Shown here: one piece after another, positions 1 through 9,845 of the stretch | Layout of the letters: the number at the start of each line of letters is the position of its first letter | Position numbering within the stretch: the first letter of the stretch is position 1 | Assembly (NCBI GenBank): GCA_003023745.1 | Contig: PXYV01000002.1 | Location: 62,001-126,000, forward strand | Length of the DNA stretch: 64,000 nucleotides | Origin: Sulfobacillus acidophilus | Lineage (GTDB): Bacteria > Bacillota > Sulfobacillia > Sulfobacillales > Sulfobacillaceae | Direction of reading: 5' to 3' | Made by a program: the position numbers and the translations under genes | The notes under the pieces: model-generated | Told to the model about the DNA's origin: nothing | The model's database searches: none | The model's input: the letters and a program-made list of their open reading frames with translations, nothing else

Positions 1-1
1 G

Positions 2-1879
2 CATCTCTTGAATCTGGTCACGCTGGCAGAGCGTTACCTGCAATTAAATGCACCGACACAAGCGCTGCTCGTAGCTCAAGACCTTGTGCGCTGGGATCCG
101 TTCAACGAAGAACATTATCGACTTTGCCTCATAATCCATGCGGCGCGACAAGATTTGGCGTCATTGCAGCGTACCTATGATCAAGCCGAGGAACTTTTCC
201 GCCGAGAACTCCGCATGTCTTTGGGCAGGGAAACACGACAACTCTTTAACGATCTCACGAATGCGGTCAGGTCCCGTGAACTACTCGCGGCGCGCCGCGA
301 GTCTGAGTCATTTGAGACCGTTGCGGTAAGCACTGCAACCGAAGCCTTTCTCCGGTGGTTGAGAGAGCCTTCGGCATCCTCCACCTTTTACCTTTGGGCA
401 CCTCCCGGCGGAGGAAAAACCACATGGCTTGCTGAAGCTGCACGACTGGCCCAGGATCGAGGATGGCTTCTCATGAGGTGTCCACCAGGTCCAGACCGGG
501 TGGCTCGAGATCGACTCGAAGGTCGTCGGATACTCTTTGTGGTAGATTTAGATACGCCGACGTCATCGGCCTACGAGTTCGCAGTCAATAGCGCTAAAAG
601 TCTACCTTCTTTAATGGTGCGCTACGTTGTCACCGGGACATCTCCCCCCGAGTCTTTAGCGACTAGACGGCTCAAGATACCTGATCTACATTGGGTAGCG
701 ACTTTAGACCCTCTAAGTCCGGCCGAAATCCTCGCCTTGCTTGCCCGCGCGGGAGTGGCAGATCCAGCCATGGCTCAGGAAATTATGGCAGCAGCAGGAG
801 GGCTGCCCTTAGCGGTGAGGCAGGCGATCGACATTTGGACCGCGTCCAGCACCGGACAATTTTCCGCACATGATCGTTGGTTGAGGACCATGGCGACGCT
901 GATTCCCCGCCTTGTCAAGATGGCGGATCGCGTGGATTCTCGCACGCTCTCCGCCTGTTCACTGCTAAGCCATGTGGAACCCGAAGTGTTGTCCATGATT
1001 TTAGAGCGACCAATTTCTCCCGCGGAGTATCGTCGATTGACGGTATCTGGACTGTTTGTCGCGACTCCCGACGGTCTGGCTCTTCGGGGTGAAGTTCGGC
1101 GCTTGTTGCTCCGAAACTTTCAAAGTCAGGAACCCTTGGAATCGGCCAAGTTATTTCGTCGAGCCATCAATGTGCTGGTGCAGGAATGGGACGGACGGTC
1201 GGCGGACGAAAGAGAACACATTGCACGCGAATGCATTTTTTCCATTCGAGAGTTTCGCGGTCTTAACCCCGAGGGCTATCTTTGGCCGTGCCCTGGTCTG
1301 GAATTGACGGAACCTACAATTGAAGACCAGCCAGCCATGTTTCGGTTGCTTCAGTATTGGGTTCAGGTCCAACAAGCCTCCAGCTCTGCCCGCTTTTCTC
1401 GCGAATGGGACAATTTGATGGCATATCGAAGCCTTCGGCTACGTGTGGCGCGTGATAGCCGCGGAGAGATCTTGGGATTTAACGTGGCGGTGCCAGTGCG
1501 CCAGGATTCGCTTCCCGTGTTGCGTCACAGTCGCACCACCGGTGTGTTGGCCCAAAATAGCGAGTGGGAATCGGCGGTGGATCCGAACACGCGAGGCTGG
1601 GTCCTTCGAATGGTGGTTTATGGCCCGAAACGGTCAGCTACAGTGCAAGTTTTGTTAGAAACTGACCTGTTGGGGTTGTTTGGCGCCGCGTCGTCGCTGT
1701 TTGTCGCAACTCCCTTAACCCGCTATCAACATCTGTTGCCTGTGTTGGGCTTTCGGCGGCTCATGGGTACGGCGCGCTGGAACAATGGGAAGTTGCGTCC
1801 GGTCAACAATTATGTTCTCCACTTGCCCGGTGGATTTCCTGGCTGGGTTGCACGGTATTTCCAAGAAGGCTTTGCTTGA
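2..1879 (+). CDS. BTAD-domain regulator with AAA/NTPase domain (5' end outside window)
   Basis: The reading frame is open to the left edge, so the true start and probably an N-terminal DNA-binding domain lie upstream. The first ~90 visible residues are helical repeats typical of the bacterial transcriptional activator domain (BTAD) of SARP/AfsR-like regulators. A P-loop (APPGGGKTT) follows near residue 130, and a Walker B-like stretch (ILFVVDLD) near residue 175. The middle looks like a STAND-type NTPase. The last ~240 residues are unassigned. Such proteins are usually ATP-dependent transcription activators that often sit next to peptide or secondary-metabolite genes. Here the downstream neighbours are ruined peptide-exporter genes on the opposite strand, which suggests a former bacteriocin-type locus (inference). 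Domain assignment is good; target genes are unknown. Confidence 0.75.
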   Translation, partial: HLLNLVTLAERYLQLNAPTQALLVAQDLVRWDPFNEEHYRLCLIIHAARQDLASLQRTYDQAEELFRRELRMSLGRETRQLFNDLTNAVRSRELLAARRESESFETVAVSTATEAFLRWLREPSASSTFYLWAPPGGGKTTWLAEAARLAQDRGWLLMRCPPGPDRVARDRLEGRRILFVVDLDTPTSSAYEFAVNSAKSLPSLMVRYVVTGTSPPESLATRRLKIPDLHWVATLDPLSPAEILALLARAGVADPAMAQEIMAAAGGLPLAVRQAIDIWTASSTGQFSAHDRWLRTMATLIPRLVKMADRVDSRTLSACSLLSHVEPEVLSMILERPISPAEYRRLTVSGLFVATPDGLALRGEVRRLLLRNFQSQEPLESAKLFRRAINVLVQEWDGRSADEREHIARECIFSIREFRGLNPEGYLWPCPGLELTEPTIEDQPAMFRLLQYWVQVQQASSSARFSREWDNLMAYRSLRLRVARDSRGEILGFNVAVPVRQDSLPVLRHSRTTGVLAQNSEWESAVDPNTRGWVLRMVVYGPKRSATVQVLLETDLLGLFGAASSLFVATPLTRYQHLLPVLGFRRLMGTARWNNGKLRPVNNYVLHLPGGFPGWVARYFQEGFA

Positions 1880-2061
1880 CCGCTGTTTAAGATGGATCCT
1901 CGGGCATTTTGCTGCCAAGAGGACATGGACTACCGCAGTTTATGAACGCCCACTCATAACAGGAGAAATGTTTTGGCGGTGGTTCATCTCGCCGTGTTTG
2001 ACATTTTTCCCTTCCCTAACAAAAGAAAGGTGACCGGATCACTTCCAAATACATACAGGTT

Positions 2062-3748
2062 TTATGAAACGGGAATATCGCCCGTCGACTGTCCCAGATT
2101 AGATGTGGGCGGGATGACGCGGGGTTTCATTTCGGACAACGGTACGTGACCTGGTGAGCCAATTCTTTTGTCAGATAGACGGCTGCCTGATGGGGAGTTA
2201 AGAGTCGTCCTCAATCGTGGGTGGCGACGACGGTCTCGGAAAAACGCTCCAAATAGGAGAGGACGCGTAGACGCAAATTCCGGATCCAACGCGTCTAAGC
2301 CTTCGTCGAGTAACAGTACCTCGAGTCTCTGCAGGAGGGCCCGCGCCAACCACACACGGCTTCGTTCACCCTGTGAAAGTTAGCAGCCGGTTTCACCGAG
2401 AATTTGCCCAAGACCGGACGGCATGCGCAAGACCAGATCTTGTAGCCCTAAGGCAGCCAGAAGTGAGAACACATCCTGGAGAGTGGATTCTTAGGGGGCC
2501 AAGATTGGCCAAGCAACAGATTGACTGCCATTAATGCACCAAAGAGATGATTCTCATGTGCTTGCGGCACGAGTACTACGTGGCGACGCCACGCAGCGGG
2601 ATTGCACATGCCGGCTGGCACCCCGCCGAAGGTTAAAGTTGAGTTTGTGGCTTCCTTTAGGTGCGCTAGCAGGGCGAGCAGCGTTGATCTTTTCGGTCCC
2701 CGATGGCCCTGACACCACGATGCGTGCTGGTGGCGGCAAAACGACGTCGACGTCTTTTAACACGGGAACTTGCTGACCGGGATGGCGATATCCCAGCGAA
2801 CGCGCTTCCAACACACGATTACGGACAGTGGTCGAGATGCTGGTGCGACCGTTCGGACTGTCTTGAGCCGCCGAGAAAGACGCTGACCATACGGAGTGCA
2901 ATTGACGCCACGACGTCCAAACCTGGGCGACATGAGCTATTGACCCGGACAATCGGGAAAATGCTTGCCAAGCCGGCAGTACCCCGCCGAGAGCAATTGC
3001 CAGGGGTGAGCCCGAAGACGATCGGGCCGTACGAAAAACCGTCATTCCCTTCAGAGCTAACCAACGTTGAGGTATCGGCGACGAAAGGACAGCCGACATC
3101 TGATCGAGCCGGGCTGATACGTCGATAATCTGCATCTTCACCGGCGAGTGAAACACCTTGCACGAGCCGGGTGTCGTGCCCTATGAGCCGTTCGGTGAGA
3201 TCCGTAGTGAGGGTCAAGCGTTCCTGAGTCCAAGCCCAAAATCGTGCGCGGTAACCCAGAACCAAACCTGCCTGGAGGACATACCATCCAACCTCGGCGA
3301 AGAGCACGTAGGGGAAGTCCGTAATGCTGACAATTCGGCTCGCCACCACAAGTTCAAGCGCGCCGAGCAAACCGCCGGACCCCCCGGAAAACGTTAGGGC
3401 TTGCAAGGTTTCGGATTCAAACAGAATCCCCAGATACGTGCCTCGTCCAGCACGACGCACAGTTTCCGGTGAAAGATGGGTAACTTGCTCCAATAACCAA
3501 CGCTTCAGGCGAAGACCGATCCGCACTGAACCTACGCCCGCAAGTCTGGCCGCAGCTGCCTGGGCCAGTATTAGCCCTCCCAATAGCGCTAAGTACATTG
3601 TCCGGGTGTCGGATGGAAACGAGCCATGCAGCGCAGCGGTTCCGGCCACAGCCCACATCATCAGATACACGACATAATAGTCGACGTGCGCAGCCTTCGT
3701 TGCCAAACCTAAGGCAGTATTTGATCGCGAGGTCGGCCCGTATCGCAC
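2062..3748 (-). pseudogene. Decayed ABC exporter (membrane domain plus nucleotide-binding domain), second of a pair
   Basis: Pieces of one ABC exporter half can be read in three minus-strand frames in the right order. The membrane domain (about 3748-3150) carries hydrophobic segments such as LALLGGLILAQAAAA. Then come a damaged Walker A (SGPSGTEK, where GKS/T is expected, near 2700) and, after further frame changes, an LSQGE-like signature and Walker B (LEVLLLDEGLDALDP, about 2300-2350). Several frameshifts separate the pieces and no intact start is evident. The layout matches the ABC exporters that accompany peptide-maturation systems. It lies immediately downstream of the C39-type pseudogene on the same strand, so the two were probably one operon. 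The upstream limit is uncertain and could reach about 3960. Confidence 0.7.
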
Positions 3749-3808
3749 CAGGTGTTCTCCGCTTCGTTGACAATACCTGAGGTGAAGACGCGTGTTGGTG
3801 CGAATGGG

Positions 3809-4956
3809 TTAGATTGGCCCAGTTAAATATCCTCCCGGTTTTAGGTTGCACATGCCTACCTTGAAGAGCACCAAGACTGGTCGACACAGGCGGCGTCGCG
3901 TTCGACTGCGCGTCTGGACCAGCTCCCATGGCACGGTGAGTTGGCTCATCGTCTGCGGACACCGCAGACGGAGCCGAAAGGCAAAGACTCCTCTATGGCG
4001 ACTGCCTGACTCAGGAACGCGAACCGCTTCAGTTTGCGTCTGCCAAAGGGTGGAAAAGTGCGAGGGCAATTGTGTCTGCAGTTGCTCTGGAGCGCCGACT
4101 TGGACCATGGTTCCGCTCTCCATCACGGAGTACCCGAAAAAATTGTTGAGCTTCCCGCAAATCGTGGGTGATGTATAGCAACGTGGCATCGGTCCAGCGC
4201 TGACGGGATTCGGCTAACAGGCTGCGTCTCGTTGCGCGGTCGAGGCCGGAGAATGGTTCGTCCAATACGACGAAGCGCGCAGATGTGCGTGTTAGGGCTC
4301 GGGCAAAGCGAAGTCACTGACCCTCGCCGCCGAAAAGCAAAGCCTTGTCTTCGGTGTCGAGCCCCGGCTTTAGCGCGCATACCAGGTCGATGAGATGGGC
4401 CCTGGCGAGAAGGGCCTGCATGTCTGGTTGGAATTCGGTAGCCGCGTAGTCGGACCCGTACAAGATATTGTCGCGAAGGCTGCGATTCCAAAGAGTCACT
4501 GCCGGGCTGACCCATGCTGTGTGTGGACGAAACCCCGGTGCACCAAGAGCTGGTTTTGAAACCATGTTACCGAAACCCAACGCCTGCCTATGGTCGGATC
4601 CATAATCGACAGGAATCGACCGTAGCGGTACCAAATCGCCACAAAGTGCGGTCATTCCGTTCGCCAGCCGGACGACGGCGATAGCAGGCAGCACGTCAAA
4701 TAGCGGATTCAACAGTTGTTGCGTCGGCAACAGAATTTGCCCGGCGTCGAAATTGAGCGAACGCACTAGGTCTTTGAGGCCATCGATGGGCGTTCCATCC
4801 ACGGAGGTTCGACACGCCTCCCGCATCCGATCGTAGTCGACCTTAAGGCCGATCCCGCGCAAAAAGGTTGGTCAGCGATACGGGACCACAGTCCATCGAA
4901 GACGTCTGCACAACTTCCGGAACCCGTTGTCGGCGAGGCACGTGAGCAAAGGTCAT
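3809..4956 (-). pseudogene. Decayed C39-peptidase ABC exporter (bacteriocin-leader-cleaving type)
   Basis: An ATG at 4956 opens a frame with QTSSMDCGPVSL, which fits the catalytic-Cys motif of C39 peptidases. The frame stops after about 36 residues. Homology resumes in the next frame at about 4862 with the C39-like stretch KVDYDRMREACRTSVDGT and a following LPAIAVVRL, where the expected catalytic His context is degenerate. The text then jumps directly to late ABC-domain motifs (RDNILYG, then LFGGEGQ), so the transmembrane domain and Walker A are missing. Walker B/D-loop (DEPFSGLD) and H-loop (ITHD) follow at about 4265-4150 in another frame. A last piece (VMESGTMVQVGAPEQL) lies near 4130. Internal deletion plus at least three frameshifts make function impossible. 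The intact ancestor would have cleaved double-glycine leaders and exported peptides. Confidence 0.75.
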
Positions 4957-5404
4957 TTATGAAATACCACCGGTACAAGGTATCCGCTGCACACTATAAT
5001 AGTTCTCCCAGAAGACCGTCTCAGTTGTGTTCTACCGGCGGATTGTCCGTGTGTCTGAGATGGATACGTCAACGGTCACGATAGAGTTTAGACGCCGTTT
5101 GTATTTGGTTCAGAAATCGTTGAAATCTGTCGAAAAATCGGGTAGACATTCAGACACATTCAGATCCGAGCGTACCAGTTGTAGCGACCCTGAAGCGCCC
5201 TGGGATGGCTTGTGAAACCTTCTCTTGATGAAGCCAGCGGGGATACCCAATGAAGAACCTTCTACAACAGATTGCCCCCTCGACAAATAAGTCGCGTCGT
5301 GCCGGGATCGCGTCGTTATGGCACTCACAACGCATAATGCGGGTAATTTGGAGGCGAGCGACCCGATAATACGCATTGCCTGTTGCAGTGCCGAACTTCT
5401 TCTG
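4957..5404. other. Gene-free stretch
   Basis: It separates the minus-strand exporter pseudogenes from the 3' end of the Ig-like operon. A TATAAT hexamer at about 4995 has no convincing partner at -35 on either strand. A 62-codon plus-strand frame at 5027-5215 has no ribosome binding site or recognisable motif and is not called. Confidence 0.4.
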
Positions 5405-6928
5405 TCATGAGGGCAACCTGGGATGACTCCCCGCTTGGCGCGGTGCGGTCACGCGCAACACCACGTGAAATGCCGGTAGCCAGTCTCCTGGGTGATCCGC
5501 ATTGTACGTGAGCTGAGGCACCAGATAGTAGTTCGGCAACGATTGGGTACCCTTCCACACAGACGGGTAAATATCAATGAAGTGGAGTCCCGGTTTTCCG
5601 GTGGCCCGCAACTGAATTTGAAGGTTACCCTGGGAATTAAAAGCACACCCGAATCCGACAAAGCTGTTGTCGTAGTCCACGCTGTAAATATTGTCATAGT
5701 CAGTCCATCCGCCGCCCAGGATCGTAATCGTTACTAACGAGCCTTGCGGAGCGGGATCCGGAGCGACCGTTTCAACTTTGGGGAAAATGCGAAAGGTGGT
5801 CGCCGCAATGACGTGCTGGCCCAATGAGAGCGTGATGCGATGCGGCGGTCCTCCGAGGTCTGAAGGTACGGTATCGATCACTTTAAACGCGCCATGCGCG
5901 TTGGGCGTGACTAATCCAAACGGTATGGCCTCTGTTGCATACCCTTGACCACTGACATGGCTGCCTTTAACCGTCCACCATGTCACTTGATAGTGCTGGT
6001 GGGATTTAAGGCCGTGGCCTGTCAAAGTAAACGTGCTGCCTACCACCCCGCTAGCAGGATTTGCTACGAATTTGCCAACGGGCGCAGGTTGAAGAGTTGG
6101 CAGCTTGTCCGTGGTATTGTGCGGGGTTTCCGGCAGCACCGTGACCGGAAAAGAAAACGTAGGCATGTATGGGAACGGCGATTGTTGTTCGTTGAGGTAT
6201 GGTCCTCCCATGACGCCGTTGTTGACCGAAATCTCGTGAAGTCCGACACCCTCCGCCCTCACTGCAAAATGGGCGGTGCCGCGTGTGGAGACTGCGGTGA
6301 CATTTCCGGTCAGGTGATTGTCATACGTAACAGGAAATAGGGCAAAGTATGGCTGGTATCCAACACCGGTCATTGTAAACTGAAAAAAGCCACCCTGGGG
6401 AACCTGAGACGAGCGCAAAGTTACCGACGGGACCACCGTGACCGAACCCTCCGCGGCTAATGTTCCCGAAGCTACCTGTAGCCCGAGCAAGTGGGTACCC
6501 CCAAAGCCTTGGGGGATTGAAAAGCGCAATCGAAGACTGCCATGGGATCCGCTCACACCATGTCCTAATGTGGCCGTTCCATAACGATATTTTGCACCTA
6601 TAAACGTTGGGCCGTCCACCTTCCACCGCCCCTGCACGGTTTGCCACACTAAGGACACGGCTGTGCTTGGTGGTAAACCACGGGCGATGAGCTGTTCGGT
6701 TTCGCCGACCGTGGGATAGGCTACATTGAGCGAAATGGTCCCCGGATGGGCGACGAGCCGGGTCCAGGAAAATTTATTTGAAGTAGGGGCGGCGACGGTG
6801 ACCGCCCCCCAAATAAGAATACCGGCTATTGTAGCGACGGCCGAAGCGCCCAACACGGTAAGCGGGACATTACTCGTCCACGGCCAGGTAGACAGGCGTC
6901 GAGTCCACAACGTTGCCATACGCGTCAT
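5405..6928 (-). CDS. Membrane-anchored or secreted protein with Ig-like repeats
   Basis: This 507-residue protein has a hydrophobic segment at about residues 22-47, acting as an uncleaved anchor or signal, followed by a Gly/Thr/Val-rich beta-sandwich-type extracellular region. Repeated blocks of the kind NPASGVVGSTFTLTGHGL and DPAPQGSLVTITILGGGW resemble tandem IPT/Ig-like folds. The ATG at 6928 is preceded by GAGGTGA with six-base spacing, inside the last codons of the preceding gene. The 59-base overlap and shared orientation indicate one operon with translational coupling. No catalytic motif is visible. A role in cell-surface structure or adhesion is inferred. The specific family is not recognised. 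Confidence 0.75.
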   Translation of the reverse strand: MTRMATLWTRRLSTWPWTSNVPLTVLGASAVATIAGILIWGAVTVAAPTSNKFSWTRLVAHPGTISLNVAYPTVGETEQLIARGLPPSTAVSLVWQTVQGRWKVDGPTFIGAKYRYGTATLGHGVSGSHGSLRLRFSIPQGFGGTHLLGLQVASGTLAAEGSVTVVPSVTLRSSQVPQGGFFQFTMTGVGYQPYFALFPVTYDNHLTGNVTAVSTRGTAHFAVRAEGVGLHEISVNNGVMGGPYLNEQQSPFPYMPTFSFPVTVLPETPHNTTDKLPTLQPAPVGKFVANPASGVVGSTFTLTGHGLKSHQHYQVTWWTVKGSHVSGQGYATEAIPFGLVTPNAHGAFKVIDTVPSDLGGPPHRITLSLGQHVIAATTFRIFPKVETVAPDPAPQGSLVTITILGGGWTDYDNIYSVDYDNSFVGFGCAFNSQGNLQIQLRATGKPGLHFIDIYPSVWKGTQSLPNYYLVPQLTYNADHPGDWLPAFHVVLRVTAPRQAGSHPRLPS

Positions 6929-7709
6929 GTCCAGTCACCTCGATTTCATACGCGCCCGGTGGTGTCTTGGACGGAACTTGCAGATTGCCATCCCAAGACT
7001 TAGTCACGCGATCAAAATGAAGGGCCACGGTTGTGATCGCCTTGGGCGTACCACTGCTGGTTGTCACGCCTGCGGAGCCCAATTCGGCAGACACCTGCCC
7101 TTGGGTCAATGGAACCTCGACGGTCTTTTTACCTTCCGGGACGCTAAGGTCAATCGGAGCGTTGATGGTGAGCCACGTGTCGGTCTTGACGAACGGCGTG
7201 GATTTGCCCGCCGCCGTGACGCTGACCGTTGGAGTGTACGTATAGGGCACAATGGTGGGGAGTGAGTTCGGCGTGGGAAACGGATAGAAGATACCGTGTT
7301 CGCCATTGGTTGAGTCCGTGGCAGTAATCGTGTACGTCATGGTGCCCAATTTCGCATTCATCGGAATGACCCACGTGGCTACCCAATACATGGGTTTGCC
7401 TGGAAAGGGATGGGGAATATCTATCATCGGCAATGTTTTCCCGTCCGACAAATGCACCGAGACCTTATCCGTCGGTGGCGCTAATGTTCCGTTTTCGGTG
7501 CGGACCTCCGCCCGAAACACAATCATCGTCCCGCGGGGATACTGGCCAGTTACAATGCACCCTTCATTGGCGGACACCGTGTCGCCGTTGACCAAGAGCA
7601 CCGATGGGGAGGTCGCGTTAAGCGGGACGCGTGCCGCCGCGGTCAACCAAAGCCCTGAAATCAAGACCAGTCCTGCCGTCCACGCCTTGGTACTATACAT
7701 GTGCATCAT
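6870..7709 (-). CDS. Secreted protein with Ig-like domains
   Basis: The product of about 279 residues has a classical signal peptide: a short charged start, a hydrophobic core (AGLVLISGLWLTAAA) and a likely cleavage site after the Ala run. The mature part is rich in Thr, Val, Pro and beta-strand patterns and ends with a phrase typical of Ig-like or invasin-type repeats (PPGAYEIEVTGHDAYGN). The start is placed at ATG 7709. AAAGGA sits about ten bases upstream, whereas the longer TTG option at 7727 would put that site inside the gene. Its 3' end overlaps the following Ig-like membrane protein by 59 bases. The two are probably exported together and may interact. Function is unknown. Confidence 0.75.
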   Translation of the reverse strand: MMHMYSTKAWTAGLVLISGLWLTAAARVPLNATSPSVLLVNGDTVSANEGCIVTGQYPRGTMIVFRAEVRTENGTLAPPTDKVSVHLSDGKTLPMIDIPHPFPGKPMYWVATWVIPMNAKLGTMTYTITATDSTNGEHGIFYPFPTPNSLPTIVPYTYTPTVSVTAAGKSTPFVKTDTWLTINAPIDLSVPEGKKTVEVPLTQGQVSAELGSAGVTTSSGTPKAITTVALHFDRVTKSWDGNLQVPSKTPPGAYEIEVTGHDAYGNVVDSTPVYLAVDE

Positions 7710-8494
7710 GGATATCTGTCCTTTCAATGAGGTCTTATCTTGTCTTGCTGCTCATGCAAGTCGATCCGATCGAAATTGTAGAAACGCGAACCAAGATGGT
7801 GACAATTCGTCACCTTGAGTTCCTAAACCCATCATGTCATCGGCTCCGATCCCAAAGCGATCCGTGCGATTGAGGACGGTTAGCACCAGTCCGTTGGCTT
7901 CGTAAGTCCGCTAACCGGTGGGTAAAGTTCCACCGGGTATCGACAATCTCACGGGTAGGCGATGACAGGACGGAGCTGCCCCATTACTTGGGGCAGTGAC
8001 GGCATCCCCGCAATTCTAAAAGCAGTCGGAATTCCGATAGACCTGGGCAGTTTCCCATAGCAGTAGTTGGGAAATAACATAGTCAACAGACATGTAGGAT
8101 CATAATGCGTGAGATCTAATTTTTCGTCTTACCCTGCGTCGATGCATCATGACGCCGTTGACTTGCCGGATAAGAAGCGCGTGGAATCGCGGTGGTTCGT
8201 GAAGACAGTCGGGGGTCCGGCAAAGCGACGGAATATGGCATCGGAGCGGTCTCATTCCCAGATTCCGTCATACCGTATTTAACGGTATACTTCCAAGCCA
8301 ACACGCCAAACGAGTTTCGCGTTTGTAATCACGGTCCTCCAACTTTTCAGGTGCAGCCCGAGTGGCATAGGCATTTGCATGGGTCGGGGCGAGTCTGATC
8401 CCTAGCGCGGAGGAGTTGTTGACTTTCAGGGTTATGTGCTTGCATCTCATTCCGTACGGCATCAACCTGTTTGAACGGTCAAAGCGGGTGTGAC
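7710..8494. other. Gene-free spacer rich in perfect inverted repeats
   Basis: No credible gene is present. The stretch carries a series of unrelated perfect hairpins. Arms at 7877-7884/7910-7917 (8 bp) partly overlap arms at 7915-7921/7930-7936 (7 bp). Others are 7976-7982/7990-7996 (7 bp), 8051-8057/8068-8074 (7 bp), 8136-8140/8151-8155 (5 bp) and 8270-8276/8282-8288 (7 bp). On the minus strand it would be the upstream region of the Ig-like operon, so a long structured leader or a small RNA is possible. Neither is proven. Confidence 0.5.
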
Positions 8495-8525
8495 CCAGGA
8501 GTAAACTCAGCGAGGTTACTCCTGG
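8495..8525 (-). terminator. Probable terminator hairpin after the deoxynucleoside operon
   Basis: Ten-base perfect arms (CCAGGAGTAA / TTACTCCTGG) flank an 11-base loop, 15 bases past the stop codon of the phosphorylase gene. No T-run follows on the minus strand, so efficiency or Rho-independence is uncertain. Confidence 0.5.
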
Positions 8526-8540
8526 ACTAGGCGGGTGGTA

Positions 8541-9842
8541 TTACGTGGGCATATCGACGGTGGTCACCCGGTCTAATATCAAGCCTGAATCATTGTCGCG
8601 TTGTGTGGTTTCACCGTATCTAACGGTTTGGGCAAGCCCATCAAGAGCCTTTTGGGCATCGTCGTTAGTTCGCGCATACACTACACCGAGGAGATCGCCG
8701 GGTTGAATGACTTGGCCGACTTTGACATAGCATAAAAGACCGACTGCTGGATCGACGGCGTCTTCGAGGCGATGGCGGCCAGCACCGAGGTTAAGCGCAA
8801 CCTGCCCGATGCCACGCGTATTCAAAGAGGCAATTCGTCCAGCGGTCGATGCATGCCATTCGCGTCGCACCGGCGCTAAGGGAAGCGGCCCATCGAGGGC
8901 TTGAGGCGACCCGCCTTGACGTGCAACCCATTGGGTAAACTTTGTCCAGGCACGTCCATCCTCCAGGGCGGCACGCGCTTCAGCATGCGCCTTGTTCAAA
9001 TCGGTGCCGTGCGCCAGATGGATCAGCTCGGCTGCTAATGCCAGAACTTCCTCCCGCAGATCCGCTGGACCTCTTTGTTGTAGGCAGTCCATTGCCTCGT
9101 TAACTTCAATTGCGTTGCCGACCGCCCATCCCAACGGTTGCTGCATGCTGGTGATTAAGGCCGTGACGTTGCGATTGTAATAGCGCCCGATGCGGACCAT
9201 CAGTTGCGCGAGTGCCCGCGCTTGTTCTAAGTTGGCCATAAACGCTCCACTGCCGACCTTGACGTCCAGCACCAGGTTCGGAGTGCCAGCTGCAAGTTTC
9301 TTAGACATGATGGACGACGCAATCAGTGAAATATTGTTGACGGTTCCGGTCACGTCTCGGAGTGCGTAAAGGCGTCGATCGGCCGGCGCCAATTCACCCG
9401 ACTGGGCCACCACCGCGACACCAATTTCCTCAACCTGGCGCTTGATGTCTTCTACGTCTAACGTTGTCTTAAAACCAGGGATACTTTCCAGTTTATCCAG
9501 TGTGCCCCCGGTATGGCCTAGCCCTCGTCCAGACATTTTCGCCATGGGAAGGCCTAAACTGGCCATCAGTGGAGCTAACACCAATGTCGTTTTATCACCA
9601 ACGCCACCCGTCGAATGTTTGTCCACGAGTCCTAAGGGATCGGGTTGAGGGTGTGAAAACGCCATCGCTCCCGTGAGCCAAAAGGATTCTACGTCGGTTA
9701 ATCCGTTTAATACGACGGCCATGAGCCACGCCGACAACTGGTAATCCGGCCACGTGTTATCGACAATGCCGGCGACGAGGTGTTCAATATCGTCGTAGCT
9801 CAAGGCAATGCCATCGCGAGTCTTTTCAATAATATCAATCAT
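8541..9842 (-). CDS. pdp: Pyrimidine-nucleoside (thymidine) phosphorylase
   Basis: The cytosolic enzyme cleaves thymidine, deoxyuridine or uridine with phosphate to the base and (deoxy)ribose-1-phosphate. At 433 residues it has the usual length of the family. The family signature is seen as SGRGLGHTGGTLDKLESIPG at about residues 100-120, and the phosphate-binding KHSTGGVGDKTT lies near residue 80. The C-terminal alpha/beta domain is complete. It is the last gene of a three-gene minus-strand operon, 3 bases after deoC. The pair fits a pathway from deoxynucleoside through deoxyribose phosphate to acetaldehyde and glyceraldehyde-3-phosphate. A deoB-type phosphopentomutase, needed between the two steps, is not in the window. 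Whether it is strictly thymidine-specific (deoA) or broad (pdp) cannot be read from the sequence. Confidence 0.93.
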   Translation of the reverse strand: MIDIIEKTRDGIALSYDDIEHLVAGIVDNTWPDYQLSAWLMAVVLNGLTDVESFWLTGAMAFSHPQPDPLGLVDKHSTGGVGDKTTLVLAPLMASLGLPMAKMSGRGLGHTGGTLDKLESIPGFKTTLDVEDIKRQVEEIGVAVVAQSGELAPADRRLYALRDVTGTVNNISLIASSIMSKKLAAGTPNLVLDVKVGSGAFMANLEQARALAQLMVRIGRYYNRNVTALITSMQQPLGWAVGNAIEVNEAMDCLQQRGPADLREEVLALAAELIHLAHGTDLNKAHAEARAALEDGRAWTKFTQWVARQGGSPQALDGPLPLAPVRREWHASTAGRIASLNTRGIGQVALNLGAGRHRLEDAVDPAVGLLCYVKVGQVIQPGDLLGVVYARTNDDAQKALDGLAQTVRYGETTQRDNDSGLILDRVTTVDMPT

Positions 9843-9845
9843 GCA

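Noticed and set aside
4990-5005. TATAAT near 4995 as a promoter
   Set aside because: No acceptable -35 box at 16-18 bases on either strand and no intact gene to serve.
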